64,000 nucleotides of DNA from Populus alba (Eukaryota; Streptophyta; Magnoliopsida; Malpighiales; Salicaceae): the NCBI RefSeq assembly GCF_005239225.2, contig NC_133286.1, forward strand, positions 17,622,572 to 17,686,571, in the 5' to 3' direction. Below are positions 10,353-23,608 of this stretch, in pieces. The position numbers were made by a program, and so were the translations under genes. The notes under the pieces were generated by a model. The model was given only the letters and a program-made list of their open reading frames with translations. It searched no databases and was not told the DNA's origin. Within the stretch, counting starts at the first letter, position 1. The number at the start of each line of letters is the position of its first letter.

Positions 10353-11869
10353 ACTATTCATGGATTAATAGGAGTTGTTATAATTAATCAATCTCTAAGT
10401 TCAATGCAATTGGCTTCATTTCCTTCCAGCTCTTGGTATAGTCGATTTAGTTTGATCATAGTATTAAATGGGAAGCTTTTAAGCAGGATATGGCTTTTCT
10501 GCCTTGTCCCCAATTTCTTCTTCATGCAGTGTTCTGTTTCTGTTCTTGGATGTTGTTGGGTCCACTGTTTTTAAACATGGCATTCGACTTCTGAGGCATT
10601 CATCAGAATGTTTTTGAAACTTGGATGATACACGACATCAGGATCAGACTTGCCAGTCACACCAGAGGATGAGGGGTATTTTTGCTTTACCATATGCTCT
10701 GTCTTCTGAGTTGTAATTAATTTGTTATATTTTGTAATTAATTTGTTATATTTTGTAATTTAATTGTCTCTATCAAAAGACTAAAAGCTCATCATCACAT
10801 ATCATCAATGAAGTGGTCGTTATATAGTAGTGCATACAATACCGTGTTAACAATTTCACAAACTTGGCTATAGCTCAACAGATTTGCAGTAATTCTAGTT
10901 TTACAATTGTAGGTGATGATGTTCCCAAATACTAGTTTTTACAATTTCTTCTTCTTGATGTTCCAAAATATGAAATGCTGAAAAATAAGGTTATTCTGTG
11001 CTTAGATAATGATTAATCATGTATTCATATTTATATTATCTTTTTTATAGTTTAGGAAATATATGATTGGTGGTAGAAGTCTTGATATTTATAAAACAGT
11101 CAATTTCAGTTGGGTTTATAAATTAATCCGATAATAAAATTAATAATTTTTAAATAAAAAAATATAATAAATGAAGAAAAAAGTTCGTATGAATGTAAAA
11201 AATCTTAAATTTTGCTCTTGTAAAATTTAAGAATGTTTTGCGACTAAAAATGGTTAAAAGGAGTCTGAACTTTACCCTTAAAATGGCAAAAATTTAACCC
11301 TTAAATTATTTTAATTTATTTCTATTCTCTCTATTATTTCTTTTAGCTCGAATATACACTAAAATAACTTTTTATTATTTTCTACAATCATAACTAATAT
11401 TTTAACTATTTTTCTCCTATTTTCACTAACAATTTACCTTCCAATTTATTAACACAACAAATATCTTTAAAAACCAATGTTTACTCTCAAAGATTATTAT
11501 TACAATAATTACTCGTGTACTAATTCATTCTCACCTTTTAATTTCATACCAAACGCCACCTATAATTAACAACAAAAAGAGATTTTATTTCTTTTCTATG
11601 TAAATACATACAAGCTACATAATCCACAAGTCTTCCAAGCAAGTGGGCAAATACAAAAATCACTTGATCTGAATCGGGATAATTTACGTCCAGAAACTTA
11701 AGCGTCAGCTCTAACTAAAGGCTATCTTGCAATTAATCTCAAATCAATGTGATTGCCATTACACATGCTTTGAATCAGGGTTAATGATGCTTTTTTTGTT
11801 TTTAATTATAATATAATGCGTAAATCATACATAACACCTATATACAGGACGATGCCGCCTGAGGCTGTG
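10353..11869. other. Intergenic region between convergent genes
   Basis: 3' flanks of the small membrane-protein gene (plus) and POLH (minus). A 22-bp unit containing TTGTAATTAATTTGTTATAT is repeated near 10711-10760. The rest is AT-rich and shows no gene. Confidence 0.5.
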
Positions 11870-14800
11870 CTATGTATTTCTGTCTGGGGAGAAATAATGG
11901 GCAATAGAACCTCGTTTAATTATACTAGGACGTTTAACTATACCAGGTTGCTGACGAGCCTGGAGCCAGACCCGAATTTCATCTTGGATTTCTGATGGCA
12001 ACTCATCAACAATAGAGTGATCAATCTCGTCGATCTTGTAATTCCATGCCCTTTGTGCATTTTGATCCAAATTATAGCTGCCATCATTCGTACTACATTC
12101 TGCAAGACTCCGTCTTGGCAGCTCAGCTTGATTCACTTCCAAGCTGCTGCAACTTGGAGATTGAGAGCCTAGAAAATGGAACTATCGATAAGAGTGCCTT
12201 AATATGGAAAGTAAAAGTAGGACACCAAGATCACGTTTTAGTACCTTTAACCATTTCAACATTCTCCTGCATCGGTGTGGAGCACGAGAGATTGTAGCTC
12301 TTCAAGAATTTCAAAATTGTTCCCTGCTCCAAAACAATAAAAAGGCAAGCTAAAGGGGGGAAACCCTGACTGGGAAATATGATAGGCAAAAAAAAAAAAA
12401 AAACCCGGAGAAAATGCATATGCACCTATTTTGCAAGCACAGGCTAGTCTTGTGCAAGTTTAACTATGGAGTGAATCATATGGCCCAGATCCAACTGCCA
12501 ATTCTTACAGTATACACTTGAGCAGCAAGGCTATAATAACATATTCTTATCCCACCAAGTCATCCATTCAACTCTAAAAAACAAATCAAATGTAACAATA
12601 ATTCACAGCTGAATGAGATGGCGTCAGATGAGATTATTATTAGCAGCACCAAACTTTCTTTTCTCCACAAGATTGTTATTTAGCACCCTATTAAGAAGAT
12701 CAAAATTAATCTTTTCTTTCTTTCTTTCTTTTTTGTGACTTAATTCCACTTTGTCTATAATTATTTATTCTGTTTTAAATTCAGAAACAAAGAAGTTTTT
12801 AAACAAAACCAATCATGGAAGTAAAGGATAACACTAAAAGAAACTGTCCATCACAAACTTAATTTACAATTTGGACTTTACATCCTGGCTAACTAAAAGG
12901 GGATTATCTACCCTACCCTTCAGCATTTAGGCATAAGGTTAAAAGTAGAACACAACTTTCTAGTTGTAAGCTGCTAACTTTTAACACTGCACCAAACAAA
13001 GGCCTGAAATTAAAGGCTTGTTCATTTAAAAATATATATATAGTTTATTAAAGACAAAAATTTGACATCCGCATGCTTCCATAACATCCAATCAATTTTT
13101 TGTGGGAATAAATTGATAGTAATGGAAAACGGGGAAGTGAAAGACCTAAGATAACATGGATGGAAGTGCCATCAAAGAATCTGAAACCTTTCAATATTGA
13201 GGCAGATTTGGTTTACGATTGAGCTGAATGGTGCAAATGATCATATAATCAATGCCGACTAGTTGGGGATTGAGGCTTTGTTGTTGTAATAAATTGATAA
13301 TGATCATTTTGTCCACAAACAAAAAGTTTCAACCAGCAAAAGCTAGTGGTGGTTTTGAGGAACAATGAAAAAGCAATAATCACTACATTGAATTTTTTGT
13401 ATGTTTTCATAGGTAATAATCAGTGAGGAGATAGGAAAAGTGAAAACATGTACCTTATCAGAAGGTTTTATTTTCCTTTTATGTCGTTCCAAAGTAGGCA
13501 TGGTAGAATCAACCCTGGAGGCTCCCTGAGAGTCGATTTGGTTTACAAGTGAGCAACATCCACTTCCTAGACAAACACCAGATTGATCACAACGGGAAAA
13601 GGAAATTCAAAAGCATTAGTATACTAGGAAGAGCAATACTTGAATACAACACCTGAAGGTATTGATGGTGAGGCTCCCTTGCCACTACCATCCTTTGTCT
13701 GCACTGTTGAAGAACAAGATGAATCCTGCAAAGAGATGAATCATTTATAATTGAAGCACAGTATGAATCATGGTAATTGAAGACACTCGGATAATACATG
13801 GGAAACAAATTACAAAAATGAGCATGCAAGGAATTAACATCCTAGCCCAATTATAAGCTCTCAAGTGCATATAGTAAGTGCATTGTATGTGAATAATATC
13901 ATGCTGCCAAAAAATAAACATAGAGAATAACAACATAAGCAATACAAAAACTTATCTATTTCTTTGCTATCTCATTTCAATCTCAATTAAATTGGTCAAA
14001 TAGTAGATGGCTCTGGAGCTTCTCTCAAGGATAGAATTGGTGTTGGAACCGTATTTCATGATGTTCAATTCCAGACAACAAAGGGTTGTATTTTGGAAAG
14101 TAACATTGGAAAATAGAACATAAAAACAGAAAGGCTTCACTTTGCACTAGCTATAGTTAAATTTAAGGCCAAAGAAAAGAGATTTACAAAATTAAATGTG
14201 TAAATACATGCTTTTTATTCCAAGCCTAAAGCATTAAAATAAAAGGGAAATAATAAATTTCTATTTAAAGAGCCACAATAAGTATGAAGTTCATATCAAT
14301 ATTAAATAGAAGACACCAAAATTGGATTAAAAAGCTTTCATGGAAATGAACGGTACAAAATTGGTTCCTGCGCTAATCATTTCCACTTCATCACAATCAA
14401 GAAAGACCAAAAGTTTACAATAGAGTATTTGCTAAAAAAATATCTAAATCAAATTAGTATTCTTGTGTTTAAGAAATCTACAATTGCAATTCTAAAAGTT
14501 ATTTTCTTTACATAAAGAAATAAATTTCACTAAAACCTGATCTTTCCATGGAATTCTTTTCTGTTCTTGTAGACCCAAACACGGTACATTATTCTCAGTT
14601 TGCAGCTGATCAGTTGGTTCTAGCTCCGAATAGCTTTCACTGCCTGAGTTGTTTGGGAAATATTAGAAAATGAAAGAATATAAAAGAGGCACAACTGAAA
14701 TGTGTCAAGCTGAAATCACCTGACGGTGATAATGGCATGGCTTCTTTGACAAAGCTATCCTGTGTTTCTTTTGAAGAGGGTGACGTATACTGTCCATGAA

Positions 14801-17800
14801 AGTATTTTGTGATCGAACCTGTTCCCTAAAAGATGAAGAGTATTAATGAGTTAATCCATTTACTTAAGGTTGCTTTTGGATGACATAGTTGAAGGAACAA
14901 CAGAGAAGCAAGGATGAGGTTGGGAATTCCCAACAAAAAATTCTCTATTAGATTAACTAATGAATTTAAGAGAAGTGTAACCAACTCTCACCCTTAAATT
15001 CCTTGTAAGAATGAGACTTAAAAGTTCATTTAAAAGTTGCCAAGCTATAATTATGAAGCACTTTCCTCCAGTAATGCTGAATTTATTATATTATACAGTC
15101 ATTAACGTCTTCAGTATTTTCTACCACCATATTGCAACATTACACCACCAACAACAACGACAGTTACCACTATCAATGCGGCACCAACGATAACTTTACA
15201 CATCGGTTTTACTAATCATTGCGCAACCAGCCAACCCCATTAACTGATAAATCACCCCCTGCTACAGCCATCCCTTCCACCACCACCATGTCCACTGCAG
15301 CACAGACTTTATTTTTGCCATGCCTTTTCCACTAGATAGTTCTATGAGTCTCAACCATAATGTTGCTTGATTAAATTAAACTGTTTGCAGAGTCATCCAA
15401 ATAAAGAAAACTGACTGGATCCTACAGAATTTCAAAGATCTCAATTTTCTTATCTAAACAGATGCTTCAAATATTCTCTTTTTTTCTTAAACAAAGTCTC
15501 TAACTCACTCTCTGATTAATAATCATCTAGCAGCAAATTATAGTATATGCACAAAGGATACATATTACATTGCACAGATAAAAATGAAAGGAGAAACAGA
15601 ACATGGAACCATTGTATGAAAACTCCAGAAAAGATTCTTTTCCTAGCATAGGAAGCCTCTTTGCATGATTTGATTTTAAGAGGATAAATTCCTTGAATGG
15701 ATTTTTAAAAAGAAAAACCAAAAATCGCTTTTAGATGTACAGAAAACACATGAGATCAAGCTTAGAGACAAATAAACATCAAACTTACAGATGGTATAGC
15801 AACAATTTTACTTGCTGAAACAGAAAGAGAAGTTATTCCCCATCCGTTGTGATGATGACCTAGTGTTTTGACTCCGTGTGAACCTGTATATTCACGTAAT
15901 CCAGCTTGAAATAGATTAAATGCATCCTCTTGAATCTTGGCAGTCCCATATCTCAATGGACAAGATTTTGAAGGGAACTTTTTATATGATTCCGAGTCGC
16001 CAGACTGCAGGTAATCACATTTAAGGAAAAAAACATGGTAACTTTTGCACATAATAGACAAGATAGTTGGCAAACAGATCAGAAAGGAAATAAGCACCTT
16101 GTATGCGCTAGCATAAACAGTAAAAGTGTGTGCAATTCGCTTGTTTTGGTCCAAATCACAGCAAATACGTTCATTAAGCTCATCACAAAGTTGATTCAGC
16201 CAGTGTTGAACCTGAGATATTCAAGCAAGGAAATGATAGATATTTAATTGGATTACCTTCTTTGTTAAGCTTAGTGCGTTGAAAAATACTTAACTGGAAT
16301 AAAAACAAACAACTATCAATTAGAATTAGATTATGCAGATCCCAAAGAGTCAGTATTTAAAAAATCAAATGAAGAGAATAAGCTTCCTTTCTAAATAAGT
16401 GTTATTGTTTGACACAATTATGATTTCATAGCACCAGAAATTTTGTGCACTTTGTTGAAAAAGTATGTCTCATTAGAGACACATAAGTGGCAAACAACTT
16501 TTCCTGTTATCCAGTCTTCTCTTCATAGAACAGAGAAATCTTCATGAAATATATGTGAGACACTGGGCCAATGAGCTCACAGAGATGATCAACAACATGC
16601 AGCATCATGCACAAAATTGTTTCATTTGGATAAGAATAAACTCATACGGAAGCAATTGTCTTCAAAGCACGAGGACCAGGAAATGACTTCCCAGCACCAT
16701 GGCTCTTAGGGAGAAGGCGGCCCTGAACTTCTTCCCCATTGATTCCTCTCGCAATGTTCCACAACCATGTACTGGTGTTCATGTGAAAAAAAAAAAAAAA
16801 AAAAAGAATTAGCAGCAGTGTCTTGCAATTGTTTGAAAAAAATATTAAAGGGAACAAGCTGTTATATATAAAGCTTAAGGATATTTCCACAAGATTGATC
16901 CAACATCAAGAATAACAAACCATATAAGACATGGATGGCCAACAAAAACAAACAGGTTTAGAACACTGGGAGGACAACAATTTTTGAAAATTACATGTTT
17001 GAAGCTAAAAAATGATACAGTATAGATTTGGGAATAGAAACACATTTTAAGCCTTCTGGAAGCAACAATCATTGCAGGATTTTAACCATTTTCAAATTTG
17101 TGTGCAAATACCATAGAAAGCTTTTCAACAGAATAGTTATTCAATCTAAGAAATTAAAGCTTCCGTATTCCTTGTATTTTAATCTATATTTACCCTGTAT
17201 TTATGCCAAAACCTTCCTGTAGCTTTTCCTCTGAAAACTGCAGGAGGTCTCCAACAGTGTTCACACCCAGGTCAGTCTGTAATGAAGTCCCCAGCTTCCC
17301 TCCAAGCTGTTTCCTATAGCAAAAAAATTATTATATTTAATCTAAAAAGTTCAAGAAGAATAATAGAACACAAATAGGAAGCCTGTCATAATTTGAAAAT
17401 AAATGGAACAAAAAAGCCTTACATTTTCTTTATTGGCAATGATTCGAGCAATCCTTTTACAGATGAGGAGGGAACAACAGTTTGTTGCGCAGGTTTATTC
17501 ATGCCACTTACAAGTTTGGCTAGCATCTACAAAAATTTATATAAAAACCATAGACATCACATTCCACTCATTCATAAATATAATGAATGAATGCAAGATC
17601 ACATTCAATATACAAGAAAACAAAAATAACATTATAAAATCAGCATTTTTCAACCTTGTTATGAGCAATGCCAGCAGAACATGTAAATTGGGTTTCCTTT
17701 AAGACTTCCATCCTAAGTTCTGCCACGATGAGGGCCCCACAAGCTAGTAACTTGTCTTGGTGATTGGCATCACTCCTACGTAACCACTTGCTCACATTTT

Positions 17801-19295
17801 CTTGGGCTTCATTTGCATCCTGATCTCAATCTCAAATCCAGCATAACAGTTAATCATTGAAAATGAGAAGATGACAGAGAGAGAGAGACTTAAAAATACA
17901 AGAATAGTAAGCCAAAACAGAGTTCTAAGTTAAATATTCTTTTCCAGACTTAAAATATTGAGATTTTTATATATCAAATAGAGGGTGGTGGCCCATTCAA
18001 GCAAACACAGAGATTCAGTCATTCAGAAGTACAAAACATTGTACGCTAGAGTGCAGAATTGATGTTAAAAGGGCATCGGAGAACGACAATTTTAAGCTTT
18101 TTGAAGAAGATAAAGCTAACAGAAGACCCATTGAAGAAGATAAAGCTAACAGAAGACGCAGTATGCCATCTTCAAATTTCCAAAAACTGTTTTTTTCCCA
18201 AACAGTAAGAATTGGTACTTGCCTCATAAATCAACTTTCAAACTTACATGTAAATTACCTACCATAACATAATGGAAAAAGATACTAAAGGATTGACTCA
18301 TACCTCACTTTTAAGCCCCAAAATATGTGATTTGCGAGCTTCCTCATTTATTGATTCCAAGCTCTCTGGAGGAGTTTCTCTCAGCATAGCCTCCGCTGAA
18401 TCAGTAAGGTCAAGATAAACTTCATCAATTGAAGCCCTCTCACATCGACCCTTTCTTGCCAGAATAGACACCACCTGCAGGATTCAATAAAAATCCAACA
18501 ATAGCACATCATAAATGCATGTTATAATCTTCAATCTTCGCACAAATAAGAATGCAAAATCCCACATTACCTCAGAACCTGCATTGCGGTAAGTGTTCAG
18601 GTCAGCTTTACCTCTAGCTACAGGTACTTGAACCAGGTGAATTTGTGGGCAAACTTCTTTTGCATCGTTACCTCTCATGTGACTAAAATCAATCCATTAT
18701 ATCAGATTCTTATGCAGTCATCCTCGAAATGACTAGTCAACAACGAAAACAGTAAAGCCGGAAGATTATAATTACCGACTGACTCCAAGTTTACGAGCCT
18801 CGTAACTAACTGCAATCAAAGCCCCACCTTTCCACTCATTGTACTGCACCACAGCTGTAGGTAAGCCCCGCAACTCGGGCTGCTTACGCTGCTCCACTAC
18901 ATTTTTTTAAAAAAAGAGAAAAAATTAAACAAAAAGGGGATGCATTTCCAAAAAAAAAAAAAAACATCTCCATTTAGCAACATGATACCCTATACAGAGT
19001 AAAAGCAAAATCCAATTGTGCATTGCAAGGGTTCATTTCGGAAATTCTAAGCATGACCCAGTTTCCAAAACATTAAAAAAAAAATTAACAATGGCAAATC
19101 ACAGGTAGGTACAAACATCACATAATTCAATGAATACATATGCAGAAAGTGAGTGAGTGAGAGAGAGAGAGAGAGAGAGAAAGTCTATTTTAATAGATAA
19201 ACGAATAGAAAACCTTGGACGTAGAAGCAATCCAAGTCAACGTGAGCGATGATCCTTGTCCTTGAATCAGATGACTCTGGTCTAGCCACTGGCAT
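11870..19295 (-). CDS. POLH: DNA polymerase eta (Y-family translesion polymerase), 16 exons
   Basis: Nuclear translesion polymerase that copies past UV dimers. Exons: 19295-19214, 18896-18776, 18682-18571, 18474-18304, 17819-17655, 17526-17423, 17313-17194, 16771-16648, 16211-16098, 16004-15789, 14825-14720, 14643-14537, 13725-13653, 13566-13454, 12323-12245, 12168-11870. All joins keep frame and give 701 aa, close to the 670-residue plant homologue as I recall it. Metal-binding residues are visible: D20 in HVDLDCFY, and D122/E123 in SIDEVYLD. The palm-fingers signature ALIAVSYEARKLGV, the helix-hairpin-helix part (LGVNTVGDLLQF) and the little-finger end (SLSVSASKI) follow in order. The C-terminus has PIP-like motifs (SITKYF 447-452, TILKFL 578-583, SIAHYF 690-695) and one ubiquitin-binding UBM with the key LP at 659-660 (IDHSIVDELPSEIQDEI). 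No break is seen. The start is the first ATG and matches the family N-terminus MPVARPE. Confidence 0.96.
13090..13292 (+). mobile_element. SINE-like element in POLH intron 14 (3' part)
   Basis: The phrase AATGCCGACTAGTTGGGGAT followed by TGAGGCTTTGTTGTTG at 13251-13287 is the 3' end I know from plant SINEs (the shared tail of Au-like and related families). Preceding words (CCTAAGATAACATGGATGGA, TTTACGATTGAGCTGAATGG) also fit. It lies antisense to POLH inside an intron. The 5' promoter boxes are not clear, so it is probably truncated or diverged. Confidence 0.5.
18101..18157. repeat. 30-bp tandem duplication in POLH intron 4
   Basis: TTGAAGAAGATAAAGCTAAC plus AGAAGAC occurs at 18101-18127 and again at 18131-18157, with no mismatch in the 27 shared bases. 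It lies between the exons at 18304 and 17819, so it does not touch coding sequence. Confidence 0.9.
19150..19181. repeat. GA microsatellite
   Basis: GTGAGTGAGTGA leads into about 12 GA units, in POLH intron 1 close to the first exon. Confidence 0.9.
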
Positions 19296-19500
19296 TTTCT
19301 CGCTGCCTCTTTCTCTTGGTTTCCCTCTAGAGGAAAAGTTTTTTTTTCTTTATGGCGCACCTTATAATAAAAGGGCATTTATAATGTATTTGGATTTTGG
19401 TACCTCTCTCTGTTAACGTGAGACCCTCTGTCGCACACCGTCTGTGACGATACCGCTACTCGCGACGGGTGGCCTCAGTTTTTAAACCTGACATTAGCTC
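19296..19500 (-). promoter_or_regulatory. POLH 5' flank
   Basis: Upstream of the POLH ATG. It becomes GC-rich near 19425-19475 (GTCGCACACCGTC, CTACTCGCGACGGGT). No TATA box is clear, which fits a housekeeping-type promoter. The CTCGCGA word resembles the motif seen upstream of A3 and the B genes. Confidence 0.35.
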
Positions 19501-19539
19501 AAACAAATTCAATTTCAATGAACTTGGTTGGGTGGATTT

Positions 19540-20570
19540 TAATTTGAATAATCTATTCAAGTTTCATTAAATTAATTTCAAGAAATTTAAAAAATATTAT
19601 TTTTTTAATAAAAATAATTAATTTGAATTAACTCAGTAATTATTAATTGACTTGAGTTATTTTCTAATAAAAACCAAATTACACTTAATTAAAAACAATT
19701 GCTAGAAGAAAAAAAAAATATGAAACCCAATTCTTTAATAACTCGATGTTAAAAAATAAAATAAAAAAAAAACAAGAAAAAGATACTCGAGTTAATATGT
19801 CAAACTCGTAAATCAAGTCATGAAACTGAGTTAATCCTATAAAAAACAAATAAAAAAAAATAAGATAGCCAAATCCAAATATAAAAGGGCAAAGCTAAAA
19901 AAATAAAAATAAACCAAAAGGACCAAAAAACCCGACACACCTGGATAAGTCTACCGAGCTTCGTGGCCCAGATCATGTAGACATGATAACTTAATAGAAG
20001 GAAAAACAAATAAAATTATTAAGCTCAATTCTCAAACCAAACAATATTAACGGTTAAAATCAAAAAAATATTCAATCTTACAAAAGTGATCTAAAAAATA
20101 GACCCAAGTCAATTTGTCCTAACCCACCAAACCTGCGATCTAGATTATAAGATCAGGATAATTCTATATAAAAAAATAAATAAAAAAAAAAAAAACAAAG
20201 TCTAATTTTCAGCAAACTCAGTGTTAAATGATGAAATTGAAAAAAAAATCAGTGTAAAAAAGGATCTAAAAAATATTATATCAATTTAGGCTAACCTTTT
20301 AAACTCAAAACTCAGGTCATGAAACTGAAATCATCCGGTAAAAAAATTCACAAAGCTCAATTCCTTAGTAACCCAATATCGAAGGTTGAAATTGAAAAAA
20401 AAAAACACATCAATTTTAAAAAAGGATCCAAAGCAAAAAATAATAATCAAAATAATGATGATTAACTTTGACATAAAAATTAAAAAAATAACAAGACACC
20501 TTTTAATTTTGGTTAGGCTAACACGAATCTTAAAGAGAGAAGAGAGGAAAGAGGAAGAAGAAGAAAACAT
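19540..20570 (+). repeat. Dispersed A-rich repeat, forward orientation
   Basis: Built of recurrent phrases: CTCGTAAATCAAGTCATGAA, AACTGAGTTAATCCTATAAAAA, CCCAATATCGAAGGTTGAAATTGAAAAAAA, ACATCAATTTTAAAAAAGGA. The same phrases occur at 27150-28420 (forward) and reversed at 34770-35640 and 38840-39780. I remember this repeat type from poplar. No coding sequence is seen; the open frames on both strands are by-products of A-rich sequence. Confidence 0.6.
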
Positions 20571-23500
20571 ATCATTAAAGCCCTATCGTTGCTTCTTCAC
20601 TGACACACGCCACCTCTCTCAAAAGCTCTTTGAGCTGCTTCCAACACCACCAAGAGGTAAGCTAGTGTTTTACTACTAGACAAAACCGCAAGCACTAGTC
20701 CTCCACATGTTGGCCCACGTAATGTACACATCAATAAAGTTGGCCTGATTGTTGACTTGAGGCCACCATATTTGTTTTAGTTTCAATTTTGATTCCTTAA
20801 ACCTTAATTATTTCACATCAATAATTTTTTTTGCCAAACTGAGCATTAATCGAGAATTGTAATTCTTTTCTCAATATTGCAAGATCCTCATATTTAGACA
20901 ACCAAAATAAATTATAAAGTTAAATTCCAAATAAAAACAATGTGAAAGGATTAAATAAAAAAATAGTTAAGTGACTAAAAAGAAGAAGAACATGAACTCT
21001 TCCCCTACTTGTGCAAATCAATCCTTGATTTTAGAAGAAAAAAAAAGCAACTAAATATCTGTTTAAGCTTCAAATTCAATCCCTAAACTCTAATTCTTTT
21101 AAATCAATGAAACTGAATATTATTTTTCCAAACTAGGAATTAAATGAACAATAGTATATTTTCTCAACACCGCAAGATCTCTATATGCAAGCATAAAAAA
21201 CAAATCACCAAAATTAATTTCAAATAAACACAATGATAAAGGAATAAATTTTTAAAAAAAATCAGGGACAAAAATAAAAAATAAATCAAGTGGACAAAAA
21301 AATTGGTTTCATTGTGTGAATCTTTAACGAAACCCCTCACAAGGCAAATGTTTTCATTGATGCCTCTTAGTTTTTTTTTTATGCCAATAAATCCCTTGGT
21401 GGTTTTAGGGAAAAAGATTTTAAAAGTTCCCTAGTTTTATTAAAACAAAAAAAATTGATTTGACCAACAATAATTCTAACTCAAAACCATGAAGTTTCTC
21501 ATAATCAATTTTTACCCCCTTCAAAACTTTATGAAAAATGTCTTCAAAATAATTTTTTTTTAAATCATTTTCAAAGAAAAAAATAGTTTTAAAAAAAATC
21601 ATTTCCAAAGAAAAATCTTTGAAGAAAAAGGTTTGAAGAATAAAATACAGTTTGGATCATAATCAAGTAAAAATTTAAATTACACTTGGTCAAAAAATAA
21701 TGTGTGCATGCAATTAAGGGTGTAATTGAAGAGAAAATGGGGAAAATGGGCTGAAATTGGTCATAATTGCACGGATTGGATGGCCAAGGACCATAATGAA
21801 AGTTGTGGAAAATTTTGAAGAGCTTATTAATTCAATCAAGTTATCGCATGTGTATGGCGTCAAAAATTAGGTAACAACACAAGCGCTTAATGGAAGAGAA
21901 AGATTTAAATTTAGAGTTAATTTGATCAAAAATAAAAGAATTAAAAGATCAAAGATCAAAATAGATAAGGTGTTGAAATTAAAGGATCCTTTTAATTCAA
22001 TCACATGTGCAAAGGAACATAAAAAATCATATTAAGGGAAAAATGGCCAAAAATGCAATAATAAAAAGATCAAGAACCAAATGAAACGGATGTTGAAATT
22101 AAGGGATCCTATTAATTCAATTAAGGGCAAAAATGAAGAAAAGATTGAGATTAAAGGAAAAATCAATTGAAATTGAAATAATTGGAAAATTAAGGACTAA
22201 ATTGAATACAGGGAAAATGTGAGGGACTTGGCTTCAAAACTGATTTTTTTTGCGCCAAAATGAGGCCTTTACATTTTAAAGATGAAGCAAAAAAGGAAAA
22301 GAAAAAATAAACCCTAATCTAGAGAGAGAAAACCGCATGAAATCCCTTACCATTGTTGCTGCCACTAACGCCACTACAACACTTTCCCTTAGAATCATCT
22401 TTGAGGTAAGTCACAAGACTCACAACCCCTCTTTCTTCTTTTTCTTTCTTTAGGATTTTTACGCAAAATGGTTCTTTATATGTGTTTTTTTATTCTATCT
22501 TAAAAAGATAAATGCAGGAATGGAAACTAAAAAATATTTTTTTAGGTTATAGTTGGGTTAATCTAGATATTCTATGTCATTGATTACCCAAAAAAAAAAA
22601 TAGGGTTTCTGTGGGAAGACAAATGCATGAATGGAAAATAACAATGTTGTTTTCAGATTTTAGTTGGGTTTAATCTGGATGTTGTATATTTTAACCACAA
22701 GATATGAAAAAAGAAATAATGGCCAAATGTGTGTTTATTTTTTTTAGAAAAAAACAAACATGGATGGAAACTCAAAGTTTGGGTTTTCTTAGGGCTTAGT
22801 TGTGTTTAATCCAAGTTTTGCATGTCTTTTATTTTAAAATATGAAAAAAAAAAATAACTAGACGTATAAATGTGGGTTTTTTTATTAGAAAATAATTAAT
22901 GAAAAAAAAATCCAAAAAAAATATTTACATGCACAGGCATTCTAGGGTTCGTGTTCCAACATTTCTAAAAAGAAAACTCCAAAAAAATATGTTAACCTAA
23001 AGCTTTATCTCTAAAAATTGCGGCTGCAGGTCCTTTTTAATAGATCCAAATCACGCCATTATCTCAGACGCCTGGTTGTCACATGCCACCAACTAGAAAC
23101 CAAAGACATTACTTGTCTTCTTTAAAAATCTTTTCCTTAAGATTATTTCAAGCATTTCTTCACAGATCTCAATTTCGTTTGTTTCATGCTTTTTATTTTT
23201 ATACTTCATGACCACATGAACAATTGAGATTAACAGTGCGTCCATCACTCTTAATTGCCCTAACATATTGTTTTTGTCTTTCTTTCTGTTTTTTAGTTTC
23301 TATATACAAGTAGGAGCTTACCTTACTATAAAAACAAGAATCCAAATAGGATTACAGGATAACCCTCAGAGAACCTGCCACAAGATTCGACCTTTATCAA
23401 AGTACTCTTCATGAAGCATGAAAAAATGTACATACTTAATTCCTGAATTGTTGGGAGATGGATAAATATATAGAGCAACAGTGAAATTCACAGAACATCT

Positions 23501-23608
23501 CTTCATTAAACCATGAAAATGACGTACATAAGCTCTGCAGTTTTAGAATCTAACTGCACAAATTTCTACAAAAGCATATAAAAATGTCCAAAGATAACAT
23601 GAAGATTA
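20571..23608. other. Repeat-rich intergenic region, LTR-like sequence near 21700-22450
   Basis: 20700-21700 is AT-rich with two similar blocks (AATTCTTTTCTCAATATTGCAAGATCCTCATAT near 20860 and a diverged copy near 21150). 21720-22330 contains LTR-type phrases (AAGGACTAAATTGAATACAGGGAAAATGTGAGGGACTTGG near 22193-22232) and a triplicated (GGATCC)TTTTAATTCAATCA-like motif at about 21822, 21990 and 22108. A GAGGTAAGTCACAAG donor-like site follows at 22402. 22440-22960 has repeated AAACATGGATGGAAACTCAAA-like lines. Overall this looks like a decayed, possibly solo LTR. No gene is seen. Confidence 0.4.

Noticed and set aside
16642..16890. 82-aa and other short frames within POLH
   Set aside because: They are POLH exon sequence read through into introns, or shadows of it.
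21720..21890. GGTAACAACA near 21872 as the start of a minus-strand LTR of the same family as 2913
   Set aside because: On the minus strand it reads TGTTGTTACCTAATTT, much like the LTR start, but no polypurine tract adjoins it. The LTR-like phrases on both sides run on the plus strand. Left as unproven.
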